In this document: piece by piece, positions 18,049 to 26,579 of the stretch
Layout: each line of letters opens with the position of its first letter
Position numbering within the stretch: the first letter of the stretch is position 1
Assembly: GCF_008000815.1 (NCBI RefSeq)
Contig: NZ_CP042806.1
Location: 4,898,001-4,962,000 of the forward strand
Length of the DNA stretch: 64,000 nt
From: Terriglobus albidus
Lineage (GTDB): Bacteria > Acidobacteriota > Terriglobia > Terriglobales > Acidobacteriaceae
Direction of reading: 5' to 3'
The notes under the pieces: model-generated
What the model was told of the DNA's origin: nothing
The model's database searches: none
Seen by the model: only the letters and a program-made list of their open reading frames with translations
Made by a program: the position numbers and the translations under genes

Positions 18049-18918
18049 TTATTTCGCCGCCTCGCGCCGCTCCCGGAACTCTGCCGGAGTCGGAATCGGC
18101 TCCAAATCGCGCCCGGCAAACATATCCGTAAACACAGCCTGCATCTCCGCCGAAATGCGGCCGTTCGTCGCCAGGACCTCACGGCTATCCAGCTTGAAAG
18201 GTGAGCCGTCAAAGCCGGTTACCGTACCGCCGGCTTCGCGCACCATCAACACGCCGGCTGCCGTATCCCAGGGGTTCAGGTTGAACTCCCAGAAAGCCTC
18301 CAGACGGCCGCATGCCGTATATGCCAGATCGATGGCGGCCGCTCCGGCGCGACGCACACCGTGCGAACGCAGGGTGAGCTGGTGGTAGAAGTGGATATTC
18401 GGATTCTCGTGGCGCTTATGGCTGGGAAAGCCGGTTGCGACCAGGCTCTCCTGCAACAGCCCAGTCTTCGAAACCGAAATGCGGCGGCCGTTCAGCCAGG
18501 CACCCTCTCCCTTACCGGTGACAAAGCATTCATCACGCAGCGGTTCGTAGATCACGCCGGCAACCAGCTCACCATCTTCCTCGGGCTTCAATCCAGGAGC
18601 GCGCCGCTCCAAACCCATGGAGACGCAGAAGTACGGAAATCCATGAGCAAAGTTCGTTGTCCCGTCCAAGGGGTCGACATACCAACGAAACTCCGCCTCC
18701 AGAGCCTGTCGCGTGCCTTCTTCCCCGTAGATGCCGTGGTCCGGGAAGACCTGACGCAGGCGCTCGCCGATCAGCTTCTCACTGGCACGGTCGGCGACCG
18801 TCACCAGGTCCACATCGCCCTTGTATTCCGCGGCGATGCCAGTCTCGTAGTAGCTCCGGAGCAGCGCCCCGGCCTCCTTGGCGATCTCAGCGGCCTTCTG
18901 CGCGACTTCCAGAGACAT
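18049..18918 (-). CDS. inositol monophosphatase family protein (SuhB-like)
   Basis: The 289-residue sugar-phosphatase fold protein has the two metal-binding signatures of the family. These are GEEGT followed by VDPLDGTTNFAHGFPYFCVSMGL (~85-115) and NPWDTAAGVLMVREAGG (~220-236). Family members hydrolyse inositol-1-phosphate, fructose-1,6-bisphosphate or related esters in a Mg-dependent reaction; the substrate cannot be set from sequence. Its ATG overlaps the stop of the Hfq-like gene by one base (TAATG), so the two are translated together. That is notable, since SuhB and RNA-binding proteins can interact with transcription complexes; a functional tie is inference only. Confidence 0.92.
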   Translation of the reverse strand: MSLEVAQKAAEIAKEAGALLRSYYETGIAAEYKGDVDLVTVADRASEKLIGERLRQVFPDHGIYGEEGTRQALEAEFRWYVDPLDGTTNFAHGFPYFCVSMGLERRAPGLKPEEDGELVAGVIYEPLRDECFVTGKGEGAWLNGRRISVSKTGLLQESLVATGFPSHKRHENPNIHFYHQLTLRSHGVRRAGAAAIDLAYTACGRLEAFWEFNLNPWDTAAGVLMVREAGGTVTGFDGSPFKLDSREVLATNGRISAEMQAVFTDMFAGRDLEPIPTPAEFRERREAAK

Positions 18919-19202
18919 TACTCCACCACCTCACGGTTGCCGCTGCGCGGCTTGGTGCGGCGCTCTTCGGCTATAGTGCGAATCTGCTGCTTGTAGATGA
19001 AAAGATTGGGCTTCCCTTCGCGCGTCAGACGGATCATCGTATCGTCGAAGTACTCGATCCATCCGTTCACGCGCTCCCCGTCGCGCAGTTTGACTGTAAC
19101 GGGCACCTGGCGTTCGCTCAGGCTTTTCAGGTACAACGCCTCCTGCCCGGTCTCTCCCGGCGGGGGCGACTTATGACGACGCTTTCCATTGGAGAACGGC
19201 AT
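18918..19202 (-). CDS. divergent Hfq-like Sm protein
   Basis: Residues ~19-80 align with Hfq, the hexameric RNA chaperone. The Sm1 part is EALYLKSLSERQVPVTVKLRDGERVNGWIEYFDDTMIRL and the Sm2 part IYKQQIRTI. In standard Hfq the Sm2 motif is YKHAIST and its His contacts uridine on the proximal face. Here that His is Gln, and an N-terminal basic stretch KRRHK precedes the fold. So ring formation is likely, but the RNA specificity may differ. The 94-residue length is normal. It is coupled to the suhB-like gene by TAATG. Confidence 0.75.
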   Translation of the reverse strand: MPFSNGKRRHKSPPPGETGQEALYLKSLSERQVPVTVKLRDGERVNGWIEYFDDTMIRLTREGKPNLFIYKQQIRTIAEERRTKPRSGNREVVE

Positions 19203-19298
19203 ACCCTACATACTACCTGTGAGCCTGTGGTCTGGTTGTTTCAGGCACCCGCCCTCAGGGGCTGGTTGGCAGGGGCACATTCGTTCGGATCACAAACC

Positions 19299-20225
19299 TC
19301 AGCGGTAGTATCCGGTCCTGTAACGCAGCTTGTACCGCGAACCCAGCTCCGGCTGGGTCATCTCGACCCGAATGGCCCGCAGCCTCTCGCCCCCGGGTTT
19401 TCCTGGCGGTGCATAGTAGCCAATCGCATACTGCGAGCGCAGGTCTTCTGAGACCTTATCCAAGGCCTTCTGCAGGTCTTTGGGATCTTCCACATAGTAG
19501 TAACGCCCGCCGGAATCTTCGGACATCTGCATCAGGGCGTGTTCGCCGCCCACGTTACGGCCAGCATCGGCACGGATCGGCACGATGATCAGGCAGTACA
19601 CCATGGCTCCGGCGCGCTGCACCTGCTCCATGGCCTGGATATAGGTCGCGCCCTTCACCGTATCGCCGCCATCGGTCACCAGCACAATGACACGGCGCCT
19701 GGTCGCGTCGCGTTTTGCATCTTCCAGGCGTTGCGCCGAGAGATAGACCGCGTCATACAGTGCTGTGGAGGGACCGTAGTCGAGATGGTTCAGGCCGTGC
19801 TCCACCCGTTTCAAGTCATTGGTGAACGGCACCACCTCGCTTACCGCATCGGAGAACTCCTCGACAGCCAGCTCATCCTGCGAGCGCAGCATCGTCCGCG
19901 CGAACTGTTTCGCCGCATCCCGGGCAAGCCGATCGTCGCGCACCATGCTCTCACTGGTATCCAGAGCGAGAACCATGCTGAGCGGAGTCCCGCTTTCGCG
20001 CTCGAAGATGGCGATCTTCTGCGGCATGCCATCCTCCATCACCTGGAACTGATCCTGTTCAAGGCCGCCGATCAACGCACCGTGCTCGTCGGTCACGTTC
20101 ACGGCAACATTGACCAGACGCGTGTTCACGCGTACGACCGGAATATCTCCCGGCCGCTGCTGAACAGGCTCCTGAGCTCCGAGAAGCAGCATCGCACCCA
20201 GCGATATGGCAGCGGCAACCTTCAC
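19299..20225 (-). CDS. VWFA-related acidobacterial domain protein
   Basis: The 308-residue exported protein has an N-terminal hydrophobic signal (KVAAAISLGAMLLLGAQ). After it comes RVNTRLVNVAVNVTDEHGALIGGL, a hallmark of this acidobacterial family, and then a von Willebrand A domain with a complete MIDAS motif DTSES. The domain likely binds a protein or metal outside the inner membrane; the function is unknown. The start is GTG at 20225, which overlaps the moaE stop as GTGA, so it is translationally coupled to moaE. That pairing has no obvious functional explanation. Confidence 0.9.
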   Translation of the reverse strand: MKVAAAISLGAMLLLGAQEPVQQRPGDIPVVRVNTRLVNVAVNVTDEHGALIGGLEQDQFQVMEDGMPQKIAIFERESGTPLSMVLALDTSESMVRDDRLARDAAKQFARTMLRSQDELAVEEFSDAVSEVVPFTNDLKRVEHGLNHLDYGPSTALYDAVYLSAQRLEDAKRDATRRRVIVLVTDGGDTVKGATYIQAMEQVQRAGAMVYCLIIVPIRADAGRNVGGEHALMQMSEDSGGRYYYVEDPKDLQKALDKVSEDLRSQYAIGYYAPPGKPGGERLRAIRVEMTQPELGSRYKLRYRTGYYR

Positions 20226-20659
20226 CCGCGCACAATCTCCTCGGGGAAAGGCTCCCCGTCGGCCCATACGGCGCCGTCTTCAAACTGCTCTTTCTTCCAG
20301 ATGGGCACGGTCTTCTTCAGGGTGTCGATCAACCAGCGGCAGGCATCGAAGGCTGCGCCGCGATGCGCGCTCGCTACTACGATCAACACGCTGCTCTCGC
20401 CGACGTAAAGCCGTCCCAGGCGGTGCACCACCGCGATATCGCGTACACCGAACTTTGCAATCGCTTCCTCGGCCAGGCTGCGCATCTGGTTCAGCGCCAT
20501 CTCCTCATACGCTTCGTAGTCCAGGTACAGCGTCCTGCGGCCGCGTGTATTGTCGCGCACGATCCCGTCAAAGACGCATACGGCGCCATCCGCCCCCGCT
20601 TTCAGCGCGGCGGTAATACTTCCTGCGTCAATCACTTCCCGGACAATGGCAATTTGCAT
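20222..20659 (-). CDS. moaE: molybdopterin synthase catalytic subunit MoaE
   Basis: MoaE transfers sulfur from thiocarboxylated MoaD to cyclic pyranopterin phosphate to make molybdopterin. The 145-residue protein has the family features FDGIVRDNTRGRRTLYLDYEAYEEMA, HRLGRLYVGESSVLIVVASAHR and the catalytic Lys in LKKTVPIWKKE (~115-125). GCAGGA precedes the ATG. It follows moaD by 38 bases and is coupled downstream to the VWA gene. The same genome region encodes MsrP, a molybdopterin enzyme. Confidence 0.96.
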   Translation of the reverse strand: MQIAIVREVIDAGSITAALKAGADGAVCVFDGIVRDNTRGRRTLYLDYEAYEEMALNQMRSLAEEAIAKFGVRDIAVVHRLGRLYVGESSVLIVVASAHRGAAFDACRWLIDTLKKTVPIWKKEQFEDGAVWADGEPFPEEIVRG

Positions 20660-20697
20660 GATTCCTGCATCTTAGACGGTGCCTGGCGGCGAGAGGC

Positions 20698-20976
20698 TTA
20701 TCTTCTTCCCCCAAGTGCACTGGGCGCATCATTGGGCGCTCCACCGCTTACCGGTGGGAGCAGCGCTACTTCATCGCCGTCATGCAACTGGACCTCGTCA
20801 CCGGCGTACTCCTGGTTCACCGCCATTGCCATCGACTTCCATGCCCTCTCCGGCATTCGTCCGTGAAAGACCTTCCGGAGCTCTCCGACGTTGCAGCCGG
20901 TCTCGACCTCCATGTCCTCAGACGGACAGGAGAACAACTCCTTCAGCACCCCAAAGTACAAGACCCGCACCCGCAT
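20698..20976 (-). CDS. moaD: MoaD-type sulfur carrier with 13-residue C-terminal tail
   Basis: MoaD is the ubiquitin-fold small subunit of molybdopterin synthase; its C-terminal Gly-Gly is adenylated and thiocarboxylated. Here the ubiquitin fold is clear (RVLYFGVLKEL and LHDGDEVALLPPVSGG), but the Gly-Gly at residues 78-79 is not terminal. Thirteen further residues, APNDAPSALGGRR, follow before TAA. The tail must be removed for normal activity, unless the second GG (89-90) plus Arg-Arg plays a role. I checked the reading frame through the end on the minus strand and see no frameshift. The neighbour moaE is normal. Confidence 0.88.
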   Translation of the reverse strand: MRVRVLYFGVLKELFSCPSEDMEVETGCNVGELRKVFHGRMPERAWKSMAMAVNQEYAGDEVQLHDGDEVALLPPVSGGAPNDAPSALGGRR

Positions 20977-21021
20977 ACCCCAAGGGTACGCGAAGGCGGG
21001 TCCCTTTCCTTATTCTTACCG

Positions 21022-21555
21022 TCAGACACTTTGCGGAACGCGCGGCTTCGACCTCCGCAGAATCACCGCCGATCCCAGTGTCACCAACAGGGTGACCGGG
21101 AATGGTTCCAGAAATGTCATCGCGGCGTTATAGAGCGGGTTGGCATAAAGCACCTTCATCCTGGCAATGCCATCCAGCTGCTTCTGGACAGTTACGACGT
21201 CAGCGCCCGAAGCCTTGAGCTTCGTCACCTGATACGCGGCGTACTTGTCCATGAAGTCAGGCATGAAGTTGTAGTACACGACCTCCCAGACCACGACATA
21301 ACAGATACAGGAGATCACCGCGATGCCCAGCCCCACCAGAAAGGCGCGGCCAAAGGTCACCGTACCGTCGCTCACATTGTCCCGGTACGACCTCACCCCA
21401 AAGAAGATCACCAGCGACGAGAGCACGATAGTCGCGTAACCGACCACAACCCCACGATCGAACCCGATCCGGTCAGCAAAGATCGTGGTGACCATCATGA
21501 GTGACGCCGAGATCGCACCGGCAATCAGACCAAATGTAAGAATGACTTTCTTCAT
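21022..21555 (-). CDS. DUF4199 family membrane protein
   Basis: The 177 residues hold four predicted membrane helices: ILTFGLIAGAISASLMMVTTI, GYATIVLSSLVIFFGV, FLVGLGIAVISCICYVVVWEV and a C-terminal PFPVTLLVTLGSAVIL. A soluble loop at about 104-140 separates the last two. This matches DUF4199, a family of unknown function common in Bacteroidetes and Acidobacteria. Its start has AAGAG upstream. The LuxR-type regulator gene lies 130 bases upstream on the same strand, and both encode membrane proteins, so they may form a small regulatory pair; this is inference. Confidence 0.82.
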   Translation of the reverse strand: MKKVILTFGLIAGAISASLMMVTTIFADRIGFDRGVVVGYATIVLSSLVIFFGVRSYRDNVSDGTVTFGRAFLVGLGIAVISCICYVVVWEVVYYNFMPDFMDKYAAYQVTKLKASGADVVTVQKQLDGIARMKVLYANPLYNAAMTFLEPFPVTLLVTLGSAVILRRSKPRVPQSV

Positions 21556-21686
21556 CTCTTATTCCCTCAGCAAGGAGTCAAAGTACACCCTCACCATCGC
21601 CTGCCACCATTGCGGGTGTCGTCATTCTTTCGGATGATTTTCAGATTTTCCACGGAAATCGTGCCTTTGGGTGACGCAGAGGAGAG

Positions 21687-22133
21687 TTAAGGCAGAATGC
21701 CGATCTCTTTCCCCATCTGCACCGCCTGCGTCCTGCGCTCCGCGCCCAGCTTGCCGAAAACCCGGCTGCAATGTGTCTTAACGGTGTTCTCGCTGACGAA
21801 GAGGCGTTCGGCGATCTCGCGGTTGCTCAGGCCAGCCGCAACTAGTTCCAGGATCTCCATCTCGCGCGGCGTGATGCCGAGCTTACCCAGTCGCTCCTCG
21901 TTGCGGACGAAAGGGGCATCGGTGGGTACCAGCACCTCCCGCACCTCCACCTGCCGGCGACGCGAGGTCAGCTTCAGGCCAAGCCAGATGCCGAAGGCTG
22001 AGCAGATCGCCGCAACCAGGGCTCCATAGATTTCGACAGAATGGTCCACGACGAGGAACCGGTACTGGCTCCATTGCAGCAACGCAATCGCCACACCGCT
22101 CACTACTCCGCAGACCAGAAGATGCCGCATCAT
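21687..22133 (-). CDS. membrane-anchored LuxR/NarL-type transcription regulator
   Basis: Residues 1-55 contain two predicted membrane helices (HLLVCGVVSGVAIALLQW and YGALVAAICSAFGIWLGL). After a short linker comes a complete LuxR-type helix-turn-helix (LGITPREMEILELVAAGLSNREIAERLFVSENTVKTHCSRVFGKLGAERR, ~85-134). There is no receiver or ligand domain, so the regulator seems tethered to the membrane, perhaps sensing through its helices or through the DUF4199 neighbour. The 148-residue length is far below that of usual LuxR proteins. It starts soon after the lon terminator, which leaves little room for a promoter. Confidence 0.85.
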   Translation of the reverse strand: MMRHLLVCGVVSGVAIALLQWSQYRFLVVDHSVEIYGALVAAICSAFGIWLGLKLTSRRRQVEVREVLVPTDAPFVRNEERLGKLGITPREMEILELVAAGLSNREIAERLFVSENTVKTHCSRVFGKLGAERRTQAVQMGKEIGILP

Positions 22134-22158
22134 CGCCGTGCAGCGATGATACCCAAAC

Positions 22159-22194
22159 GCAAAAAGGGCGGCTCCCCGCAGGAAGCCGCCCTTT
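22159..22194 (-). terminator. Rho-independent terminator of lon
   Basis: On the minus strand the stem AGGGCGGCT/AGCCGCCCT encloses a 10-base loop and is followed by TTTTTGCG. Confidence 0.9.
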
Positions 22195-22208
22195 GAATCT
22201 GCGATGGA

Positions 22209-24656
22209 TTACGCCGTCAGCGCCCCATCCTGGGCGACCACAGCCTCGCGTAGAGCCTCATCGATCTGCGCCTCCTTCCGGTTTGAAGGAAGCGCAATCG
22301 CGAGGACATCTTCGATGCGCCGCGCGTAGTGGATGGTCATACCGTCAGTCTGGTCCTTGGTCAGGTCCTCGTCGACGTTGGTCTTCACATCCACCGGCAG
22401 AATCACGTCCTTCACTCCGGCCCGTTTGGCCGCGAGGAACTTCTCCTTGATTCCGCCAACCGGCAGCACATTGCCGCTCAGCGTAATTTCGCCGGTCATC
22501 GCCAGCAGCGGACGGACTGGTTTATCCGTCAGCAGGCTCACGATCGCCGTCGCCATCGTTACACCGGCGGAGGGGCCATCCTTCGGGATGGCGCCTGCCG
22601 GCACGTGCAGATGGACATCGATATCCTTCAGCACATCCTCATCCAAGCCCAGCGACACTGCGTTCGAGCGCACCCAGGTCATTGCCGCCTGCATACTCTC
22701 CTTCATCACGTCGCCGATCTGGCCGGTGATGTGGAAGTGCCCCTTACCCTTCATCTTGTTCGCCTCGATGAAGAGTATGTCACCGCCCACCGGTGTCCAG
22801 GCCAGACCTACCGCCACACCGGCGCGCTTGGTGCGCTCGGCGATCTCGGTGTCGACCCTGACCTTGTAGCCGCCCAGGAAATCCTGTACGACTTCCGGTG
22901 TCACCACAACCTTCTCCGCACTGCCTTCGGCGATCTTGCGCGCTGTTTTGCGGGCAATGGTGCCGACAAGCTGTTCGAGGCGGCGGACACCCGCCTCACG
23001 CGTATAGTGCCGCGCCACAATCGCTACGGACTCGGTAGGAATTTCCAACTGTCCTTCCTCTAGTCCGTTCTCCTTCGCCTGGCGAGGAATCAGGTAGCGC
23101 TGTGCGATGTTGACCTTCTCCTCCTCGGTATAACCGGTGAGTTCGATGATCTCCATACGGTCGAGCAAGGGCCCTGGAATCGTATCGAGCTGGTTAGCAG
23201 TTGCGATAAACAGGACCTTGCTCAAGTCGAACGGCTGATCGAGATAGTTGTCCCGGAACGTGTTGTTTTGTTCCGGATCAAGCGTCTCGAGCAGTGCACT
23301 CGCCGGGTCGCCGCGGAAGTCGCGACCAAGCTTATCGATCTCATCGAGCATAAAGACCGGATCCTTTACCTCAACCCGCTTCAAATGCTGAATAATCTGT
23401 CCCGGAAGGGCACCGATATACGTCCGGCGGTGTCCGCGGATCTCCGCCTCGTCGTGCATGCCGCCGAGCGAGATGCGCGAGAACTTCCGTCCCAGAGCCT
23501 TAGCGATCGAGCGCCCAAGCGAGGTCTTACCCACGCCCGGAGGTCCGACGAAGCACAGGATCGGCCCCTTCATATCGGGCTTCAACCGGCGCACCGCAAG
23601 GTAATCGAGAATGCGCTCTTTCACCTTCTTCAGGCCGTAGTGATCCTCGTTCAGAATCCCCTCGGCCTTCTTGATATCCACCTCTCCGCCGGAGGTTTTG
23701 GCCCATGGAAGCACCGCCAGCCACTCGACGTAGTTGCGGGTCAAGGAATAGTCCGCGGCCATCGGGCTCATCCGCTGCAGGCGGCCAAGCTCCTTCAGGG
23801 CGTCCTTCTTCACCTCTTCCGGCATTCCGGCAGCTTCGATCTTCTCCTTCAGCTCCTGGATATCCTTCTGTGTGTCGTCGGCGTCGCCCAGCTCTTTCTG
23901 GATCGCCTTCATCTGCTCGCGCAGATAGTACTCACGCTGGCTCTGCTGGACGGAGTCCTGCACTTCGCTCTGAATCTTATTGCGTAGAGCCTGAACCTCA
24001 GCCTCTTTCACCAGGTGCTTATTCAGCCGCTCCAGGCGTTCGCCGATGTCGTTGGTCTCCAGTAACTCCTGCTTGTCCTGCGTCGTCAGGAAGGGCAGCG
24101 AACTGCCGACAAAGTCGGCAAGACGGCCCGAGTCGTCAATATTCAGCGCGATGGTCTGCAAGTCGTCGGAGAGTGTCGGCGACGCCTGCACAACCTGCTG
24201 GAACTGGCTGACAACATTGCGCTGCATGGCCTCGAGCTCGGACGTCTTCTCCGGCTCCGGCTCGGGCAAACTTTCCACCTCAGCCATCATGAACGGCTGC
24301 AACTGGCTGAACTTGCCCAGACGCACACGCTCATTGCCTTCCGTAAAGACAAACAGGCTTTGATTCGGCATTTTGACAACTTTATGTATGGTCGCCAAGG
24401 TGCCGGTTTCGAACAAATCACTCGGCTGAGGGGTGTCGTTGCGAGCATCCCTCTGGGCGACCACAACAATTGTCTTTTCCTCGCCAAGTGATTGAATCAA
24501 TTGGATCGAGCTCTCCCGCCCCACAGTCAGAGGAAGGACGGCGTGCGGAAACAAAACGGTATCCCGCACCGGTAACACCGGCACTACCCGTTTGCTCTGC
24601 GACTCTTCCTTCTTTTCCCCGGCGTTGGGCCGGATAACGCTTACAAAATCGCCCAT
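22209..24656 (-). CDS. lon: ATP-dependent Lon protease
   Basis: Lon degrades misfolded and regulatory proteins in the cytosol. The 815 residues contain an N-terminal LON substrate domain (VVPVLPVRDTVLFPHAVLPLTVGR), a coiled-coil/helical region, an AAA+ module with Walker A GPPGVGKTS (~369-377) and Walker B VFMLDEIDK, and a C-terminal protease domain. The catalytic Ser is in KDGPSAGVTMA (Ser ~696) and the Lys lies 43 residues later in GGIKEK. AGAGG precedes the ATG. It seems monocistronic, ended by its own terminator and with a divergent gene upstream. Confidence 0.98.
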   Translation of the reverse strand: MGDFVSVIRPNAGEKKEESQSKRVVPVLPVRDTVLFPHAVLPLTVGRESSIQLIQSLGEEKTIVVVAQRDARNDTPQPSDLFETGTLATIHKVVKMPNQSLFVFTEGNERVRLGKFSQLQPFMMAEVESLPEPEPEKTSELEAMQRNVVSQFQQVVQASPTLSDDLQTIALNIDDSGRLADFVGSSLPFLTTQDKQELLETNDIGERLERLNKHLVKEAEVQALRNKIQSEVQDSVQQSQREYYLREQMKAIQKELGDADDTQKDIQELKEKIEAAGMPEEVKKDALKELGRLQRMSPMAADYSLTRNYVEWLAVLPWAKTSGGEVDIKKAEGILNEDHYGLKKVKERILDYLAVRRLKPDMKGPILCFVGPPGVGKTSLGRSIAKALGRKFSRISLGGMHDEAEIRGHRRTYIGALPGQIIQHLKRVEVKDPVFMLDEIDKLGRDFRGDPASALLETLDPEQNNTFRDNYLDQPFDLSKVLFIATANQLDTIPGPLLDRMEIIELTGYTEEEKVNIAQRYLIPRQAKENGLEEGQLEIPTESVAIVARHYTREAGVRRLEQLVGTIARKTARKIAEGSAEKVVVTPEVVQDFLGGYKVRVDTEIAERTKRAGVAVGLAWTPVGGDILFIEANKMKGKGHFHITGQIGDVMKESMQAAMTWVRSNAVSLGLDEDVLKDIDVHLHVPAGAIPKDGPSAGVTMATAIVSLLTDKPVRPLLAMTGEITLSGNVLPVGGIKEKFLAAKRAGVKDVILPVDVKTNVDEDLTKDQTDGMTIHYARRIEDVLAIALPSNRKEAQIDEALREAVVAQDGALTA

Positions 24657-24794
24657 GTGAGTGAACCTCTATCAAATCTTCTCATATCAGATGCCGCAGA
24701 ACTGGTTTGGTCGCAAACCGGCCCACCTTCCGTTGGATGACTTATCGGCTGGACAGGTGATCCACTGAGCGGAAACTCTGCTAAAGTTCCCGGC

Positions 24795-25598
24795 ATGAGC
24801 AACATCCGGAGCTTCTTCGTTGCATTTCTGGCGGCGGCAGGCACCCTACTCCCGGCTCAGACGCCCACGCAAACCCAGCCCAAACCGCCTGCCTTTGACG
24901 TCGCCTCGGTGAAGCAGAACAAGAGCATTGGCGACGGTAGATCCCATATATGGAGCTCCTCCGAGAATGGCAACTTCAAGACCCAGAATGTCTCCATGAA
25001 GGGCCTGCTGGAATTTGCCTACGGAATGCCGCAAACGCAGATCGTAGGCGCACTAGACAGCGTGAGCGGCATGACTTTCGATATCGACGCCAAGCTGGAC
25101 GAAGAGGCGGAAACACGGTTCGAAGCCCAAACAACCTTCCTTCGACGGACACAGAAACCCGAGATGCTGCAGACCCTGCTCTCTGAGCGTTTTCATCTCA
25201 TGTGTCATCGCGAGAACCGGGAGATGATGAGTTACGCGCTCATACCGGCCAAAGACGGCTCAAAGCTCAAGCCCGCACAGAAAGACGGCCTGCGATTTGA
25301 CGTTGGATACGGCAAGCTCCGGGCCGAGGGCGCGACGCTGGAACAGCTTGCAGGGGTAATTGCCCAGCGGCTCAATGAACCGGTCGTCGACGCCAGCGGT
25401 ATCACCGGAAGATATGACATGGAAATCAACTTCACGCCTCCGGAGGGCCCAATGAAGCTGAACGGGCAACCGATTCCCGATCCCCCTCCCTCGATCTTCA
25501 CCGCCATTCAGGAACAGCTCGGCCTGAAGCTCGAAAAGCGTAGGGGCCCGGTGGAGGTCCTCGTCATCGATCACGTGGAGATGCCGACGGAGAACTAA
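24795..25598 (+). CDS. TIGR03435-type secreted protein
   Basis: The 267-residue exported protein has a signal peptide (SNIRSFFVAFLAAAGTLLPAQ) followed by the family hallmark FDVASVKQNKS. Mid-protein are MLQTLLSERFHLMCHRENREMMSYALIPAKDGSKLKP and the C-terminal GRYDMEINFTPP and QLGLKLEKRRGPVEVLVIDHVEMPTEN. This family is greatly expanded in soil Acidobacteria and has no known function. It often lies next to peptidase or antirepressor genes, but here it is solitary. It ends in a 4 bp tail-to-tail overlap with pheA. Confidence 0.93.
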   Translation: MSNIRSFFVAFLAAAGTLLPAQTPTQTQPKPPAFDVASVKQNKSIGDGRSHIWSSSENGNFKTQNVSMKGLLEFAYGMPQTQIVGALDSVSGMTFDIDAKLDEEAETRFEAQTTFLRRTQKPEMLQTLLSERFHLMCHRENREMMSYALIPAKDGSKLKPAQKDGLRFDVGYGKLRAEGATLEQLAGVIAQRLNEPVVDASGITGRYDMEINFTPPEGPMKLNGQPIPDPPPSIFTAIQEQLGLKLEKRRGPVEVLVIDHVEMPTEN

Positions 25599-26431
25599 CT
25601 TGCCGCCACGTACCGACCCATCTCGCGCACCAGGTCGCAGCTCTTTGCCAGGCTGGCGACTGCCTGTTCCGCCTGCTGTTCTCCGGTAAAGCGGAAGTCC
25701 ACATAAAACAGGTACTCCCAGGGCTTCCCAGGCACCGGCCTTGACTCAATCTTCGTCAGGTCCACACCGGCCTCTGCCAGCCCGTGCAGCGCCTGCACCA
25801 GTGTTCCCGGACGATGCGCCACCGAAAAAGCCAGGGAAAGCTTGTTCGCCTGCGGAATGTTGACTGCATCCGCCTTTCGTTTCAGCAGAAGAAAGCGGGT
25901 GTAGTTCTCGGGGTTGTCCTCGACGCCTGCCTCGAGGATCTCTGCCCCATACTCCGGCGCCGCAGGAGCGCTGGCGATGGCGGCGGTGGTGCGATCGCCT
26001 TTCGCCATCATGTGTTTCACACTGCCCGCAGTGTCGTAAAACGGAACCGCGTCGAGCTCACGATGGGCTGCCAGCCAGCGACGGCACTGGCTCAACGCCA
26101 CTGGATGCGAGAGCACCCGTTTCACCTCACTCAGCGTGACGCCGGGCATCACCATCAGATTGTGCAGGATGCGCAGCAGCAGCTCGCCTTCGATGCGAAG
26201 GTCGTGGTTGAAGAGCAGGTCGTAGTGTTCCGCCACAGAGCCGTGCAGCGTGTTCTCGATCGGCAGCACCGCCACATCGACACCATCCCCCGCCGCCAGG
26301 CGTTCCACCACCTCCACGGAAAGAGCACAAGGCACGATAGTTACGCCTTCGCCCAACATTTTCATTGCTGCAGCGTGGCTGTTCGATCCACGCTCACCCT
26401 GAATTGCAACTCGCAAAGCAACCTTTTCCAT
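25595..26431 (-). CDS. pheA: prephenate dehydratase
   Basis: It converts prephenate to phenylpyruvate in phenylalanine synthesis. Residues 1-~180 are the dehydratase domain with IQGERGSNSHAAA, LPIENTLHGSV and the catalytic-site motif NYTRFLLL. Residues ~195-275 form an ACT domain with ESRPVPGKPWEYLFYVDF, where Phe feedback inhibition is expected. At 278 residues it is the monofunctional type, without chorismate mutase. No leader or attenuator is evident. trpE lies 14 kb away and is unlinked. Confidence 0.96.
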   Translation of the reverse strand: MEKVALRVAIQGERGSNSHAAAMKMLGEGVTIVPCALSVEVVERLAAGDGVDVAVLPIENTLHGSVAEHYDLLFNHDLRIEGELLLRILHNLMVMPGVTLSEVKRVLSHPVALSQCRRWLAAHRELDAVPFYDTAGSVKHMMAKGDRTTAAIASAPAAPEYGAEILEAGVEDNPENYTRFLLLKRKADAVNIPQANKLSLAFSVAHRPGTLVQALHGLAEAGVDLTKIESRPVPGKPWEYLFYVDFRFTGEQQAEQAVASLAKSCDLVREMGRYVAAS

Positions 26432-26579
26432 TTCTGCTCACTATGGCTCAGGAGAAATTCCCCTGTAATTTCTGGCAACGTTCAAAGTCTATCTGGCAAC
26501 TTACTCTGACGTGACGCCTGCCGTCACACAAGTTTCCCCGGCCCCGTGTGCGGGGCATTTCATCCAGGAGGGACTTCCA

